A stretch of DNA of 64,000 nucleotides from CAWJKP01 sp963843465 (lineage in GTDB: Bacteria > Planctomycetota > Planctomycetia > Pirellulales > Thermoguttaceae). Positions 47,044 through 57,216 of this stretch are shown in pieces. The first letter of the stretch is position 1. Every line of letters starts with the position of its first letter. The position numbers were made by a program, and so were the translations under genes. The stretch spans positions 992,001-1,056,000 of the forward strand of contig CAWJKP010000003.1 in the NCBI GenBank assembly GCA_963843465.1. Reading direction: 5' to 3'. The notes beneath the pieces are model-generated. The model saw only the letters and a list, made by a program, of their open reading frames with translations, did not search any database and was not told where the DNA came from.

Positions 47044-48199
47044 GTGAATTCTTGCAAATTGTCTGGAACGGCTCTCTCGGCGATTTCGGTGTTGTTGACA
47101 AGCTCCGCCGTAGCTCTTGGCCAGAACGACCCGACGGGCGACCGCGGGCTTACCGACAATGGAGAAACCTCGCTGCCGTGGTTGTACGCGGCAACGGCCG
47201 ACCCGTCGCCGGGCGGCGGCGAGGCGGTGGACCTCAGTCCGTCGTGGGTTTCTCCGCGGTGGACGGCCTCGGCCGAGTGCATCCTCTGGGAGCGGATCGG
47301 CACCGTCAATGAAACGCTCGTCACCACCTATCCCGTTCAACCTGTACAGCCTCCCCCAATGCCTACGTTGATCGTCGGCCAGGGCACGGATCGGCTCTAC
47401 AGCGACGACCTGGCCCAAGGCTTCGCCGCCGGACCGAAGGTCGGCTTGACGTTCCACGCCGACAACGGCTACGACTGGGAGTTTTCCTTTTTGGAAATCG
47501 ACGGTTGGAACAACGCCCGGAGCATTGCCTCCAGCGCTGCGCCGGCCAATCCCATCACGCCGGTGTTCGTGGCGCCCGGCGGCTTCGTGCAAACGACCGA
47601 CAATGGAAGCGAAAACATGGGATGGGAGTATGCGACGAGACTTTACAATGCCGAGATCAACGTGCGACGGGATCTTTGTCCCGGGGTAACGATGCTGGCC
47701 GGGTTCCGTTGGGTCAACCTCTCGGAAGAGCTTCAAGGGACCATCGAGCCCTCCACCAGGACGGTGCCTTTCTGGGACACCAAGACGAGGAACAATCTCT
47801 GCGGATTGCAGCTCGGCGAGGATTGGAAGATATTCAACCGTGGACGTTTTTCGATTGACGGGCTGGTCAAGGCCGGACTTTTCGACAACCTCGCGGAGGA
47901 GACCACCGAAGTGAGCATCTATCAGACCCCGTACTGGGAGTCGGCCTCGGGCAATCAGCTCGCCTTCCTGGGCGAGATCGGCTTGCAGTGCAAGTATCAA
48001 CTGACCCAGCGGCTCTTGCTCAAGATTGGTTACCAAGCGATGTGCCTGGAGGGCGTTGCCCTGGCGCCCGGCCAGATCCCGGAGACCTTCGAGCCATGGT
48101 CTGCCGCGAACCAACGTCTATGTGCGAGCGCTGGGCATCAACAGCGGGTCCGGCGTGTTCTATCACGGAGCCGCGGCGGGCTTGGAATATGCGTTTTAG
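47044..48199 (+). CDS. BBP7-type outer-membrane beta-barrel protein, one frameshift
   Basis: Start GTG 47044 (GGAGG 7-11 bases upstream) followed by a signal peptide (SGTALSAISVLLTSSAVALG). WTASAECILWERIGTVNETL opens the barrel as in planctomycete BBP7 proteins, and GYDWEFSFLEIDGWNNARSI plus alternating strand/loop segments continue. The frame changes near 48095. The C-terminal half is then LPRTNVYVRALGINSGSGVF and GAAAGLEYAF, ending at TAG 48197-48199 with a terminal Phe as expected for barrels. Overlaps the convergent phosphatase-autotransporter gene by 4 bp. Confidence 0.8.
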
Positions 48200-50188
48200 A
48201 AGCTGTAACCAAGAGAAAGTTGTGCGATGATGCCGGCGCTGGCCTCGTCGCCGAATACGGCATTCACTCCGCCGCCGACGGTGCAAGGGCCGCGCTGGGC
48301 CGTGACGGCGAAACCGATTTTCATCAGCAACCAACTGTCATAGGCCGAATATTGGCTCACGGTGAAACCGTAAAGTCCCCCGGTGCTCTCAACTTGGGGA
48401 TCGCTGAGTGCCAGCTCACAACCGAGATCGACGGAAGGCACGATGATCCAGCCCAACCAGGGTTGAGGATCAGGGGCCACCGCCAGGTCGGCCAAGAAGC
48501 TGGGTACCGTATGCGTGATAGGACTGACGCCCAGGGCGAGTTCACTGCCGCTTTCGTTGAAGCTGCCGAGACTGACGCTGGTAATGCGGACCCCTACTTG
48601 CGGCGTAATGGTAAAGGACGCCAGGCGAATCGCGTCCCCAAGATCAACCTGGGCGCTGTAAACGCCGCCGTTGGTGTAGCCCTCGGCGATCCCCAGACCT
48701 CCGCCCAGCACGCGCCTGGCTCGGCAGTCCGCCCAGTCAAGATCGGCATTGGCCGCCACATAAGGACCGGTTTCCAGAGTGAGAAAAGCGAAACGTCCGC
48801 CGAACGTGACCGGAACCGTGTCGACCGCGGCGGAGGCGCCGGCACTTCCGACCGAACCCGCGGTAACGCCGATGCCCAGATCGGCGCAGAACTGCTCGCT
48901 GGCGCGGTAGGTGACCCCGACGAGCGAGCCGCCGCTGCCTTCGGTGCTGCTGGCAGCGCCGGCGCGGCCTTCGGACTCGAAATAGTCCCCCAGGCCCGCC
49001 AGCCAGAAACGTCGCTGACCTACGCCCAGATCGCGGCCGTCGGTATTGGGCGCCATCGCCCAATCCAGCCATAGAGGCTCGCGCAGCAAGTTCGAGGCGG
49101 CATCGGCATAGACCTGGCCGCCGATCTGCGACGGGACGCCCCCCAGCGTGCCGGCGTCGATGGACGACTGCAAATAGTAATTGTAGCTGGTATAGGCGCC
49201 CGAGAGGGGCGAGTTCTGCAAGGCATTGAGCAGCACGGCGCCCGCGGCGGCGTTGCCGGCAAACCCGCTCTGCCCGGGCAAGGTCGCATAGTAGACCATC
49301 TTCGCGCGGAGCACGTAGATGTCCGCCTGAGTGAGCCCTAATCCTTGCGTCAAATAGGCGTTCATCGATCCGTAGGACGCGGCCACTTGAGCGAGCCCGG
49401 TCTGCAAATAGCTTGGACAAACCACCGTGATCGGGTCCAAGTACGACATGTTGTTCTCTTGCAATTGGGCCTGCTGTTGTTTGATTTCCTCCTTCATATA
49501 GCAGTCCGAGGCCATGTAGTCTTGCATGATGGTTGCCTGCGGCACGCCGGCGATAGTCTCCAGGATCATCGAGGCCCAGCCGGTGCGGTCCTTGCCGGCC
49601 GAACAGTGGAATAGGGCGGGACCGGAGGAATTGGCCAGGTCGAGTAAGAGCGTGTGAAACCCCTCTCGCTGGAGCGGATCGGCGACAAATGCCTCGTAGC
49701 TGCCCAGCATGTAGGCGGTCGCTTGCTGCGCGGTGGTAATGTTGCTCGTCGGCGGTGGAGCGTAGGTGCCGTAGATATTGACGTTCTTCCAACTGGCGCC
49801 GTTGGGCACCCAGTCTTGCCGCACCCGAGATCTCCTGGGGCGTCCGCAAATCGAAATCGTAGCGGATGTTCAATGACGAGACGGTCGTCCAATCGGCGAA
49901 GTCGAGATTGGCGAGGGATTCGGACCGGTAAAAGACCCCCGTTCGCATCACTCCGCCGTAGCTGGTCGTGTTGGCAGATCCGCCTCCCCAGGCACTTGCC
50001 GAGATACCGGCCAGGTCTCGGAAATTCTCGTCGGTTAAGAGGATCGGCGTTGAAATCGGCTGCTGGGCCGATGCGGGCGCGAAAGATAAACCGAGCACGA
50101 CAGCCGTGGCGCAGAGCAAAACGTTTCTCGTCGGGGCCATACCAAGGACGACAGCTTCGCCACGTTGCAAGGCAGACTCTTCCATCAT
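48196..50188 (-). CDS. Tyrosine phosphatase fused to an autotransporter beta-barrel, one frameshift
   Basis: Start ATG 50188 or 50140; signal peptide RNVLLCATAVVLGLSFAPAS. The N-terminal part resembles a Y_phosphatase3-type phosphatase (NFRDLAGISASAWGG, then FDLRTPQEIS). The frame breaks near 49827 and continues with the catalytic loop HCSAGKDR (CX5R, Cys codon 49603-49605). It keeps the helical domain (YGSMNAYLTQGLGLTQADIY), then a C-terminal domain (RRFWLAGLGDYFESEGRAGA) that is an autotransporter barrel ending QLSLGYSF. Predicted to place a PTP-like catalytic domain at the outer surface or in the periplasm. Convergent with the BBP7 barrel. Confidence 0.8.
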
Positions 50189-50507
50189 GTCGGCGCCTCT
50201 TCGGATATTGCCGGTGTCGCAGGGCCTGCTTACCGAACCGCTATCGGGAAGATCGGATGGAAAGCTTCAGGCGGCGGGAAGCGATTCGCACGGCCGATCC
50301 GACTTTCCTTTCGGCGTTCTGAATAGACCGAATTTGCGGCTGCGGGCGCTCTGTCTCGATTGCACACCCCATCCGTAGGAGTCGCCCGCCGAGCCGAGTT
50401 GACATTCCCCCCAAACCACCGTATCCTTGAAAGTCCTGACAAGACAGCGAGCACCCCGCCAATCGGGTGGATTGCCAGTTTTCGCGGTCGGTTGGGAGCA
50501 TTCCGCC

Positions 50508-50560
50508 GTACTCCTCTCGCTCCGCGAGAGGGATAACGTCACGCGGAGCGTGACGGGTAC
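50508..50560. repeat. Family A palindrome, copy 5
   Basis: 53 bp. Right flank acggaagttattcttcaggc repeats that of copy 4. In the cimA/phosphatase divergent gap (50189-50822). Confidence 0.9.
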
Positions 50561-50719
50561 GGAAGTTATTCTTCAGGCGCTACGTGCCGAAATGACTCTT
50601 AAGGCCCATCACCCTCGCAACGGCTTCGACGGCGGCGCCCGGGCGCCGGGGTTGGGGTAGTGATTATCGAGGGGGCGGGGCCTTAAGGGCTTCGACCGGC
50701 AGCGTCCGATCCAAGCGAG

Positions 50720-50751
50720 CCCTGAGGTCCCCAAGACCTGAGGGTTTTTTT
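50720..50751 (+). terminator. Intrinsic terminator or attenuator upstream of cimA
   Basis: ccctgaggtc cccaa gacctgaggg with seven T residues; one internal mismatch. It lies in the leader 72 bp before the cimA start, not after a plus-strand gene, so it may attenuate cimA. The preceding stretch gtagtgattatcgagggggc would give a Val-Val-Ile-Ile peptide if translated; that is speculative. Confidence 0.65.
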
Positions 50752-50758
50752 GTTGGCT

Positions 50759-50785
50759 GTAGGACGGATTGGCAATCCGTCCTAC
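50759..50785. repeat. Family J palindrome, copy 2
   Basis: 27-bp gtaggacggattggcaatcc(gtcctac), between the terminator and cimA. Confidence 0.9.
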
Positions 50786-50822
50786 CTGACCGCGCCCGCA
50801 AGGGGACAGGCAGAAAAACATC

Positions 50823-52391
50823 ATGCGTCGCATTCAGATCTACGACACGACCCTTCGGGACGGGGCCCAGGCCGAAGGCATCAGCTTCTCGCTCCAGGAC
50901 AAATTGCTGCTGACCAGGCGGCTCGATGAGCTGGGCGTGGACTTCATCGAGGGGGGGTACCCGGCCTCCAACGACAAGGACTGCCAATACTTCCAGCGGG
51001 TCCGCGAGCTGAACCTCCAGCAGGCCCAAGTCTGCGCTTTCGGCATGACGCGGCGCAAGGGCGTCCGGGTCGAGGAGGACCAGGGGCTGGCCGCGCTTCT
51101 GGCCTCCGGCGCCGAGGTGATCACGATCGTCGGCAAGTCGTCGGCCTTCCACGCCACCGAAGTGCTGCGGGCCGGACGCGAGGAGAACGTGGCCATGATC
51201 CGCGAGAGCATCGCCTGGCTTCGCAGCCAGGGCCGGCGGGTGATCTTCGACGCCGAGCATTGCTTCGACGGCTGGAAGGCTGAGCCCGAGTATACCCGGC
51301 AGGTGATCCGCGCCGCGGCCGAGGCGGGCGCGGAAATGATCGTCTTGTGCGACACCAACGGGGGCAGCATGCCCGAGGAGATCGCCGCGATTACCCGCGC
51401 CGCCCGGGACGGCCTGCCGGTGGCCGTGGGCATCCATTGCCACAACGATTGCGACCTCGCCGTGGCCAACTCGCTGGCCGCCGTCGACGCCGGCGCCGTG
51501 CAGGTCCAGGGAACGATCAACGGCTTCGGCGAGCGGTGCGGCAACGTGGACCTGATCTCGGTGGCGGCCAACCTGGCGCTGAAGAAGCGCGACTACGAGG
51601 TCCTCCGGCCGGAGTCGATCGGACGGCTCACCGAGTTGTCGCGGTTCGTCTACGAGACGGTGAACATGAACCTGCCCACGCGGCAGCCGTTCGTGGGCCG
51701 AAGCGCGTTCGCCCACAAGGGCGGGATGCACGTCAGCGGCATCGCCCGGGCCACGTCGAGTTACGAGCACATCGACCCCCAGCGCGTGGGCAACGAGCGC
51801 CGCGTGCTGGTGAGCGAGCTTTCCGGGCGCTCGAACATCATGGCCCTGGCCGAGAAGCACGACATCACCGACGATCCGCGGCTGATGGACAAGATCCTGG
51901 CCAAAGTGGTTTCCAAGGAGAGCGCCGGCTACCAGTTCGAGGCGGCCGAAGGGTCGTTCGACCTGCTGGTCAAGGAGTGCGCCGGCACCTTCCGGCCGCA
52001 CTTCGAGCGGCTCAACTACCACGTCAGCGTGGAGACCGACGCCGCGGGCAAGACCACCACGGAAGCCACGGTGAAGATTCGCATCGGCGAGACGGTCCGG
52101 CACGAAGTGGCCGAGGGCGACGGCCCGGTCAACGCCCTGGACGCCGCCATCCGCAAGGCCCTCAACGGCGCCTTCCCCTGCTTGCGGGACATGCGGCTGG
52201 TGGATTACAAGGTGCGGGTGATCAACTCGGAGGCGGCCACGGGGGCAGGCGTCCGCGTGGTGATCGAGAGCCGCGACGACAAGGACGTCTGGGGCACGGT
52301 GGGCGTCAGCGAGAACGTGATCGAGGCAAGCTGGATCGCCCTGGTCGACAGCTACGAGTACAAGCTGTGCAAGGAGGAGAAGGGACCATGA
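50823..52391 (+). CDS. cimA: (R)-citramalate synthase
   Basis: 522 residues. DTTLRDGAQAEGISFSLQDK at the N-terminus carries the catalytic DTTLRDG. HMGL-like barrel with IHCHNDCDLAVANSLA (metal-binding HxHND) and QGTINGFGERCGN. The GRSAFAHKGGMHVSGIARAT region is typical of CimA rather than LeuA. A C-terminal regulatory LeuA-dimer domain starts about 400 (HVSVETDAAGKTTTEATVKI). Condenses pyruvate with acetyl-CoA to citramalate for isoleucine biosynthesis by the threonine-independent route. RBS: aaggggacaggcagaaaaac. Possible attenuation at 50720-50751. Confidence 0.95.
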   Translation: MRRIQIYDTTLRDGAQAEGISFSLQDKLLLTRRLDELGVDFIEGGYPASNDKDCQYFQRVRELNLQQAQVCAFGMTRRKGVRVEEDQGLAALLASGAEVITIVGKSSAFHATEVLRAGREENVAMIRESIAWLRSQGRRVIFDAEHCFDGWKAEPEYTRQVIRAAAEAGAEMIVLCDTNGGSMPEEIAAITRAARDGLPVAVGIHCHNDCDLAVANSLAAVDAGAVQVQGTINGFGERCGNVDLISVAANLALKKRDYEVLRPESIGRLTELSRFVYETVNMNLPTRQPFVGRSAFAHKGGMHVSGIARATSSYEHIDPQRVGNERRVLVSELSGRSNIMALAEKHDITDDPRLMDKILAKVVSKESAGYQFEAAEGSFDLLVKECAGTFRPHFERLNYHVSVETDAAGKTTTEATVKIRIGETVRHEVAEGDGPVNALDAAIRKALNGAFPCLRDMRLVDYKVRVINSEAATGAGVRVVIESRDDKDVWGTVGVSENVIEASWIALVDSYEYKLCKEEKGP

Positions 52392-52403
52392 GTCGCGAGA
52401 ACC

Positions 52404-52456
52404 GTACTCGTCACGCTCCGCGTGACGCACGACCTCACGCGGAGCGTGAGGAGTAC
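52404..52456. repeat. Family A palindrome, copy 6
   Basis: 53 bp, 12 bp after the cimA stop. First half cgtcacgctccgcgtgacg, second half cctcacgcggagcgtgagg. Confidence 0.9.
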
Positions 52457-52542
52457 GTAGCGAACACTGCCCGGCTTGTCGGCGCCCGGCACCAGGGGTA
52501 TACTTCCCTTAGAACCATGAGTTGAGGAAAGCTGGGGTCGCC

Positions 52543-52767
52543 ATGTTAACGATTCGCCTGCCGAAAGCCGATTGGGCGAAAGCCTGGCGCGCGATGATCG
52601 AGGTCGCGCCGGTGCGACTGATCGGGGACGATCCCGTCTACGAAGTTCTACCGGCGCACCTGGAGCTATTGACCGCGCGAGGCTTCACGTACGAGATCGT
52701 GCGGTTACGCCCTCGGAGGGTGGAGAAGCGGCGCCATGGCACGGCCGATTTACGGGGAATATCGTGA
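52543..52767 (+). CDS. Small hypothetical protein
   Basis: 74 residues from ATG 52543. TIRLPKADWAKAWRAMIEVA, then PVYEVLPAHLELLTARGFTY and a basic tail. No family recognised. First of three genes chained by 4-base start/stop overlaps (GTGA at 52764, ATGA at 53036), so the three are expected to be made together. Confidence 0.6.
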   Translation: MLTIRLPKADWAKAWRAMIEVAPVRLIGDDPVYEVLPAHLELLTARGFTYEIVRLRPRRVEKRRHGTADLRGIS

Positions 52768-53039
52768 GCTCGACGCAACGCCGCTACAGCAAAGAAGAAT
52801 TCGCCCGGCGCGGCGACGCCATATTCGAGAGCGGCGTCCGCCCGCACCTGAAGCCGGAAGATGACGGCAAGTTCGTTGCCATCGACATCGACAGTGGCGC
52901 GTATGAGATTGAGGCGGATGAACTGGCGGCCTGCGACCGGCTGCGTGCCCGCGTGCCGCAGGCGCAAGTTTGGCTCGTGCGAGTGGGATCGAAGTACGTC
53001 CATCGATTCGGCGGGCGCGAGGCGCGGGGCGGGCTATGA
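52764..53039 (+). CDS. Small protein (DUF5678-like), middle gene of the overlapping run
   Basis: 91 residues from GTG 52764. RRYSKEEFARRGDAIFESGV then KFVAIDIDSGAYEIEADELA and VWLVRVGSKYVHRFGGREAR. This matches short DUF5678-type proteins that usually precede a clan AA aspartic protease gene, as here. Possible antitoxin-like partner. Overlaps the downstream gene by ATGA. Confidence 0.7.
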   Translation: MSSTQRRYSKEEFARRGDAIFESGVRPHLKPEDDGKFVAIDIDSGAYEIEADELAACDRLRARVPQAQVWLVRVGSKYVHRFGGREARGGL

Positions 53040-53404
53040 TCACGGGCTTCGTCCAGGCAGGAGAAGCTCGCATCCGCTTGACGGTGCGCGGGCCGCGCCG
53101 ACGGGAGGAAGAAATCGAAGCGGTTATCGACACGGGCTACACGGGCTGGCTTACGTTACCGAGCACGGTGATCGACGCGATGGACTTGCGGTGGCATAGC
53201 GTCGGGCGCGGTATCCTGGCCGACGGGAGTGAATGTCTTTTCGACGTTTACGAAGCGAGGGTACTTTGGGATGGCCTAGCGCGCCGGATTCTCGTGGATG
53301 AGGCCGAGACTGACCCTCTGCTGGGCATGGCGCTTTTGGCCGGGTATGAACTGAGGGTGCGAGTTACCTCGGGCGGAAAGGTTACCATCCAGCGGCTCCC
53401 GTAG
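53036..53404 (+). CDS. Clan AA (retropepsin-like) aspartic protease
   Basis: 122 residues from ATG 53036. AVIDTGYTGWLTLPSTVI holds the single D-T-G active-site motif of retropepsin-type proteases, which act as homodimers. The C-terminal hydrophobic part includes DPLLGMALLAGYELRVRV, with the LLG motif. Cytoplasmic; target unknown. Common in Cyanobacteria and Planctomycetes beside the DUF5678-type gene. Confidence 0.82.
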   Translation: MITGFVQAGEARIRLTVRGPRRREEEIEAVIDTGYTGWLTLPSTVIDAMDLRWHSVGRGILADGSECLFDVYEARVLWDGLARRILVDEAETDPLLGMALLAGYELRVRVTSGGKVTIQRLP

Positions 53405-53452
53405 CGGAAGGCTTGGGCTTTCAAGGAGAAAAGTGCGACCTGGAGACTGACG

Positions 53453-53902
53453 ATGTCATCTGATCCTATTGTTGACGAAATCCGAGAGATACGCCAGCGC
53501 TACGCAGCGCAATTCGGCTTCGACATTCGCGCGATGGTGAGGGATGCTCAACAGCGGGACGCTGCCGACGACCACAAGGTCGTGCGATTGCCGCCGCGTC
53601 GGCCCCTTTGCGAGGGCATGACGCCCGACGTACAACGAGAGGCAATGGTCCTGCTGGGGGAGGTGTGGACGTTGTCGCCAGACGTGCGGCTCGGGCAGTT
53701 GCTTGCCCACCTCGGGTTCCTCGGCGAAGCGCACCTCGGGCGCGGTCTCGGGTGTATTGAAGACGATGAACTCATCGCCATCATGTATCGCCACCGGGCA
53801 GAACTCTTGGCCCGCTTGCAGGCGACACCCAACCCGGCGGTACAGCCAGCCGGGGCTGCCACGTCGGTTTCGGGAAGCCCAACGCTCCCGGAAACCCGTT
53901 AA
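53453..53902 (+). CDS. Hypothetical protein, two-part
   Basis: 149 residues. The N-terminus MSSDPIVDEIREIRQRYAAQ then FGFDIRAMVRDAQQRDA resembles a short antitoxin-like module often found in Planctomycetes and Cyanobacteria. The remainder (REAMVLLGEVWTLSPDVRLG then QLLAHLGFLGEAHLGRGLGC) is an unassigned helical domain with a Pro/Ala/Thr-rich tail. 48 bp after the protease gene. Confidence 0.65.
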   Translation: MSSDPIVDEIREIRQRYAAQFGFDIRAMVRDAQQRDAADDHKVVRLPPRRPLCEGMTPDVQREAMVLLGEVWTLSPDVRLGQLLAHLGFLGEAHLGRGLGCIEDDELIAIMYRHRAELLARLQATPNPAVQPAGAATSVSGSPTLPETR

Positions 53903-54016
53903 CGAACTGAGATTGGCCGTTAGGTCCGGCCGGGCGTGATGCCGCCATCTTCGTCGGAGGTTTGCGGCTGAAATCGGAGGGACACCGGAACGCAGCAAGG
54001 AGATACGTTTCAGCCC

Positions 54017-57000
54017 ATGGCCACGACTTTGTCTTTCAAGGATCTGCCCAACCGCTACGATCACGCCGCGGCGCAGGCCCGCTGGTATCGCTTCTGGGAA
54101 GAGCAGGGCTATTTCCACAGCCAACCCCGGCCGGACCGCAAGCCCTATGCGATCGTCATCCCGCCGCCCAACGTTACCGGCGCGCTGCACCTGGGCCACG
54201 CGCTGAACAACACCCTGCAGGACATCCTCATCCGGCAGAAGCGGATGCAGGGCTTCGATACGCTCTGGATGCCCGGCACCGATCATGCGGGCATCGCCAC
54301 GCAGGCGGTGGTCGAGAAGCGGCTTCTGACCGAGGAGAAGCAGACCCGGCACGACCTGGGCCGCCAAGGGCTGGTCCGCCGCATCTGGGCCTGGAAAGCC
54401 GAATACGAAGCGCGGATCCTCAGCCAGCTCAAGGAGATGGGCTGTAGCTGCGACTGGCAGCGGACGCGGTTCACGCTTGGACCCGATCTGCGCCCGGGCC
54501 GTGCGGCATACCTTCTTCAGCCTCTTCCGCGAGAAGCTGATCTATCGGGGCAAGCGGCTGGTCAACTGGGACACGATGCTGCAGACGGCGGTCAGCGACG
54601 ACGAGGTCTTCCACGAGACCGTGCCGGGGCACTTCTGGTATTTTCACTACCCGGTGATCGACCCCAAGCCGGGCGAGCCGCGGCAGGTGACCATCGCCAC
54701 GACCCGGCCGGAGACGATGCTCGGCGATACGGCCGTGGCCGTGCATCCCGATCCGGCGGCCGCGCTGGCCAAGGCGGAGGAGGACCTGCGGGCCCGGCTG
54801 GAGGCGGCGGCGGAGAAACTCAAGCCCGAATTGCAGGCCGAGCTGGACGACGTGCGCAAGCGCCGCGAGGATCTGCTGCCCGAGCTAATCAAGCTTCGCG
54901 ACATGGCCCTGGACGGCCGGCGGGTGATGTTGCCGCTGTTGGACCGGCCGATCCCGCTGGTGGCCGACCCCTGGGCGAAGCCCGAGCTGGGCACCGGCTG
55001 CGTGAAGATCACGCCCGCCCACGACCCCAACGACTACGACGTGGCCTTGCGGCAAACGCTGCCGATGGTCAACATCCTCAACCTCGACGGCACGCTGAAT
55101 GAAAACGCCGGCCCCTACCGCGGACAGACGGTCCTCAAGGCGCGGCAGCACGTGGTGGAGGACCTGGAAGAGCTTGGGCTGGTGGTGAAGGTCGAAGATC
55201 GCCAGATCGAGCTGGCCCATTCCGATCGCTCGAAGACGCCCATCGAGCCTTTGCTGACCGACCAGTGGTTCGTGAAGATGGAGCGGCTGGCGCAGATGGC
55301 GATGGATGCGGTAAGCGACGGCCGCGTGGAGATCATTCCCTCGCGCTACGCCAAGAGCTACCTGGACTGGCTGGGAGAGAAACGCGACTGGCCGATCAGC
55401 CGGCAGCTTTGGTGGGGACATCAGATCCCGATCTGGTACTGCAAGACGGCCAGCGAGAGCCAATTGCAAGCGGCTTTGGGCGGCCGCGACGACGTGGTCT
55501 GGCAATGGGACGAGGAGTACCGGCAGTGGCTGATCTCGGCCCAGGAGGCCGAGCTGGCGGACGACGCCGTGCCCGGCCATCGGCTCCAGCGCGAGGAGGA
55601 CGTGTTGGACACCTGGTTCAGCTCGGCCCTCTGGCCCCATTCGACGCTGGGCTGGCCCGAGGCGACGCCCGAGCTGGCCTACTACTATCCCACGAGCGTC
55701 TTGATCACCAGCCGCGACATTATCACGCTCTGGGTGGCGCGGATGGTGATGATGGGCTTACACAACATGCGCGAGGTGCCTTTCCGCCAGGTCTACATCC
55801 ATCCCAAGATCCTCGACGCTTACGGCGAGGGCATGTCGAAGTCCAAAGGCAACGGGGTGGACCCGGTCGACGTGATCGCCAAGTTCGGCGCCGATTCGCT
55901 GCGGTTCGGCCTGGCCACGCTCACCACCGAGACCCAGGACATCCGCATGCCGGTGCAGTTCGAGTGCCCGCACTGCGAGGCGCTGGTCGAGCAGACCAAG
56001 GAGAACCGCACGCGGCCCCGGGTCCGCTGCCAGCATTGCGGCAAGGACTTTTCCACGCAGTGGGCCTCCAAGCCGGCTGACAAGGAACTGCTTCGCGGGG
56101 CCGTGGTCTCCGACCGCTTCAAGGAGGCCCGCAACTTCTGCAACAAGCTCTGGAACGCCTCCCGCTTCGCTCTGATGAACCTCGACGGCTACGCGCCGGG
56201 CCCGGTCGGCGACGCGGAGCTGTTGATCGAGGACCGCTGGCTCTTGAGCCGCCTGGCGACGGTGAATGACGCGGTCGACAAGGCCCTGGCCACGTACCGC
56301 TACGCCGACGCGGCGCGCTTGCTCTACGAGTTCGCCTGGGACGAGTTTTGCAGTTTCTACGTGGAGATGGTCAAGGCCCGGTTAGCCCCGGCGGCCACGC
56401 CGGACGTTGCAGGTACTCCTCACGCTCCGCGTGAGGGGCCGCGTCACGCGGAGCGTGACGAGTACGCGCCGGCGGCCACTTCGGCCTCCGGCCGCGCCAC
56501 GGTTCAGCGGTTGCTGGCCCACACGCTCGATACGCTTTTGCGGCTCTTGCACCCGATGATCCCTTTCCTCACCGAGGAGGTCTGGCAGCTTCTGGCCCAG
56601 GCCGCGCCCAGCGCGGTCTGGAGACGCTCCGGCAGGCGGAGGCGAGCATCATGATTGCGCCTTGGCCCGAGGCCGATCGGTCGCGGCAAGACGCCCGCAT
56701 CGAGGCCCAGTTCGCCCGCTTCCAGGAGGTTTTGCGGGCGGTCCGCGAGATCCGCTCCCGGCAGAACGTGGCGCCGAAGAAGGAGATCCGTTTCTCCGTC
56801 CGCTGCGACGCCGCGACGGCCGAGTTGTTGCGGCCGATGGAGCCCTATTTCCTCTCGATGGCCTGCGCCGGGCGACCGGCTGGGGTCCCGACGCGAAGCC
56901 GCCCGCCCTGGCGGCCAATGCGGTTTCCGCCGGCCTGGAGGTCTTCGTCGACCTGGCCGACCTGATCGACGTAGGAGCGGAAAGGGAGCGTCTGACGAAG

Positions 57001-57174
57001 GAATCGGAGAGGCTTTCCGGGCTTGTCGCAGCGCAGATGAAGAAGCTATCCAACGAGAACTTTGTCCAGCGAGCCCCCGCGGCCGTGGTCCAGAAGGAGC
57101 GCGAGCGTTTGAAGGAACTCGAAGAGCAGCACTCCGCCACGGCCGCGGCGCTGGCGTCGCTTGGCCGGAAATGA
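54017..57174 (+). CDS. valS: Valyl-tRNA synthetase, three frameshifts and an in-frame repeat
   Basis: N-terminal PPPNVTGALHLGHALNN contains HLGH (HIGH motif). The second frame begins near 54484 at DPICARAVRHTFFSLFREKL. It has an editing domain, GMSKSKGNGVDPVDV (KMSKS motif near 55830) and a zinc-like ECPHCEALVEQ segment. The frame breaks near 56610 (RQAEASIMIAPWPEADRS follows) and near 56875 (ATGWGPDAKPPALAANAVSA), ending in the C-terminal coiled coil (ERERLTKESERLSGLVAAQM). Each step is consistent with a one-base indel. ValS is essential, so these are most likely sequence errors. Family G and A repeats (56381-56465) are translated in frame. Confidence 0.9.
56381..56403. repeat. Family G half-element inside valS
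   Basis: gttagccccggcggccacgc(cgg), encoding LAPAATPD, immediately before family A copy 7. Confidence 0.85.
56413..56465. repeat. Family A palindrome, copy 7 (inside valS)
   Basis: 53 bp, read as TPHAPREGPRHAERDEYAP in the valS frame, between the catalytic/zinc region and the anticodon-binding part. Confidence 0.92.
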
Positions 57175-57216
57175 GCGAATAGCCAGTTGAGATCGCACGT
57201 CGACGGATTTCATCGG

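Noticed and set aside
47014..49074. Long plus-strand frame running from the BBP7 gene into the phosphatase gene
   Set aside because: After about 48095 it is antisense to the convergent gene; the homologous end lies in another frame at 48199.
50664..52430. 588-codon antisense frame over cimA
   Set aside because: High-GC shadow of a well-supported gene; Asp/His/Arg-rich without recognisable domain.
54017..57174. Programmed frameshifting in valS
   Set aside because: Three breaks, no slippery-site/stem-loop arrangement, and similar breaks across unrelated genes; sequence error is simpler.
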